The notes beneath the pieces are model-generated. The model ran no database searches. It had not been told where the DNA came from and worked only from the letters and a program-made list of their open reading frames with translations. 64,000 nucleotides of DNA from Begonia masoniana (lineage: Eukaryota > Streptophyta > Magnoliopsida > Cucurbitales > Begoniaceae), in the NCBI GenBank assembly GCA_022432975.1, contig CM039502.1:11011290-11075289 (forward strand). Reading direction: 5' to 3'. The position numbers and the translations under genes were made by a program. This document shows positions 62,937 to 64,000 of this stretch, piece by piece (position 1 is the first letter of the stretch; each line of letters opens with the position of its first letter).

Positions 62937-64000
62937 TGTGACATCCTCAGACCCGATCGGGGTACGAGAACCATCACTCCGGGACATTTAACAGAAAGCA
63001 GGATACATATTATTATTATTTTTTTAAACATAAGTGAACAGAACATAAGGAAACAAACAGAAAACAGACTGAACTTTTAAGAGTAAAACTTTAAAGCTTA
63101 ACAGAGAAGGAAAACATTTTCGGAATTTAGAATAAAAACAGAGAAAAAGAAACAGTTAAAAACTAGACTACAGAATGAATAGCAGAAGGAGAGCAGAAAG
63201 AACAGGAAGATTGGAAGCAAGGAGAAATGAAACAGTGCAATCGGTGGATATAATAAGACAAAAGACGAACAGTGTTCAGCGGAAGAGACTGAGTAAAACT
63301 GGGCGGAAGAGGTGGTGACGTCAGCCGGAAGATACAGGCAGCAGGCGGAATTCGGAGAATGTAAGCTATGGGTGACGTCATCGGAAGAGGAGATGACGTC
63401 AGACGGAAGATACAGGCAGCAGATGAGATCGGATGAGGTGACGACGTCAGCCGGATGATGGATGACGTCAACCGGAAGATACAGGCATTTACGTAATCGG
63501 CAGAAGAAAAACCTATGATGACGTCATCGGAAGAGGAGATGACGTCAGACGGAAGATGCAGGCAGCAGATGGAATCGGATGGGGTGATGACGTCAGCCGG
63601 ATGATGGATGACGTCAACCGGAAGATACAGACATTAATCGTAATCGGCAGAAGAAAGCCTAAGGCAGAAACGCTATTTGGCGGTGGATATGAATAAGACA
63701 AAATATGAACAGTATCAATCGGTAGATATAGTTTCAAAGGCAGAATTTACAATTTTTGACAGAAAAACAAACAAACAGAGAGCATAAAACAGAAGACCCA
63801 AAAGTCTCAGATTCTCAAACCACTTCAAAACATGGTTCTCGAGCACAACAGAAGGTATAACAGAAACTTAAGGATACAGAAAATATTCCAAACCATTTCA
63901 GAATACTTCAGAACTTAATCCAACTGTCAAATACAGCACAAACAGGAGGCATGAAAGTTGTAGACCTTCAATACCCGATTCTAAACAAGGTTGTAGGACA
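62937..64000. mobile_element. Start of an LTR-like element running off the window
   Basis: TGTGACATCCTCAGACCCGA begins here abruptly after AT-rich host sequence, a start style shared with the other LTRs in this window. It includes the tandem repeat described separately. Minus-strand open frames here are repeat translations (IFRLTSSPLPMTS recurring), not proteins. The right end is outside the window, so target duplication cannot be tested. Confidence 0.5.
63310..63625. repeat. 146-bp tandem repeat with nine GACGTCA motifs
   Basis: Sites at 63316, 63373, 63394, 63463, 63519, 63540, 63588 and 63609 are TGACGTCA; 63442 is CGACGTCA. Four pairs (63373/63519, 63394/63540, 63442/63588, 63463/63609) are exactly 146 bp apart, so the array is about two full copies plus part of a third. 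Between them are cggaagatacaggcagcag-type spacers. TGACGTCA is the palindromic core bound by bZIP factors (CRE/TGA type) in plants. Confidence 0.85.

Noticed and set aside
63163..63737. Minus-strand proteins with repeated IFRLTSS motifs
   Set aside because: The frames are translations of the 146-bp tandem repeat and do not extend beyond it.

Overview
This is nuclear DNA from a flowering plant, almost certainly a eudicot. It has GT-AG introns, AT-rich spacers, plant-only families (PPR proteins, an early-nodulin-like protein, SnRK1), and a Cassandra element whose LTRs carry a 5S rRNA-like segment. The window is a scaffold piece with one 100-N gap (8319-8418).

Layout. 1-8.3 kb is transposon-rich. 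A solo LTR (863-4276, 5-bp target duplication CTTGC) is interrupted by a rearranged Cassandra element with its own duplication (TTTGC). It is followed by a chimeric VPS39 retro-fragment and a 92-bp tandem repeat inside another LTR-like region. A CML-type calcium sensor follows the gap (8551-9159). From 14.5 to 20.4 kb lies a minus-strand, intron-containing polypyrimidine-tract-binding (PTB) gene that has decayed. One of its introns carries a complete 1.8-kb gag-only LTR element with TSD GTTTC. From 21.4 to 62.6 kb is a gene-rich block: four-KH RNA-binding protein (+), 53-aa membrane protein (-), long P-type PPR (+, broken frame), PLDRP1-like protein (-), DUF1997 protein (+), DYW-type PPR (-), VTI1-type v-SNARE (-), SnRK1 alpha kinase (-), early-nodulin-like protein (-), saccharopine-dehydrogenase-like oxidoreductase (+) and a damaged SpoU/TrmH RNA methyltransferase (+). 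A second PPR pseudogene at 54-57 kb is split by a 2.4-kb solo LTR (TSD GTGTT). The right end enters another LTR-like element with a 146-bp tandem repeat full of TGACGTCA motifs.

How the parts relate. These are independent housekeeping genes (organelle RNA processing, vesicle traffic, energy sensing), not a pathway cluster. From memory of Arabidopsis locus names, their closest relatives lie in two intervals, At5g15270-At5g15390 and At5g39410-At5g39570, interleaved here. That pattern fits a single ancestral block that was duplicated and fractionated in the Brassicaceae.

Caution. Several otherwise intact genes carry isolated one-base insertions (long PPR four times, v-SNARE once, ENODL once), and two copies of a tandem duplication at 51-52 kb differ mostly by one-base indels. 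Residual long-read sequencing error is a real alternative to pseudogenisation. I see no CRISPR array, tRNA gene, organellar insert, endogenous virus or clearly new molecular system. The strongest candidates for novelty are the inverted-LTR Cassandra insertion and the TGACGTCA repeat array.
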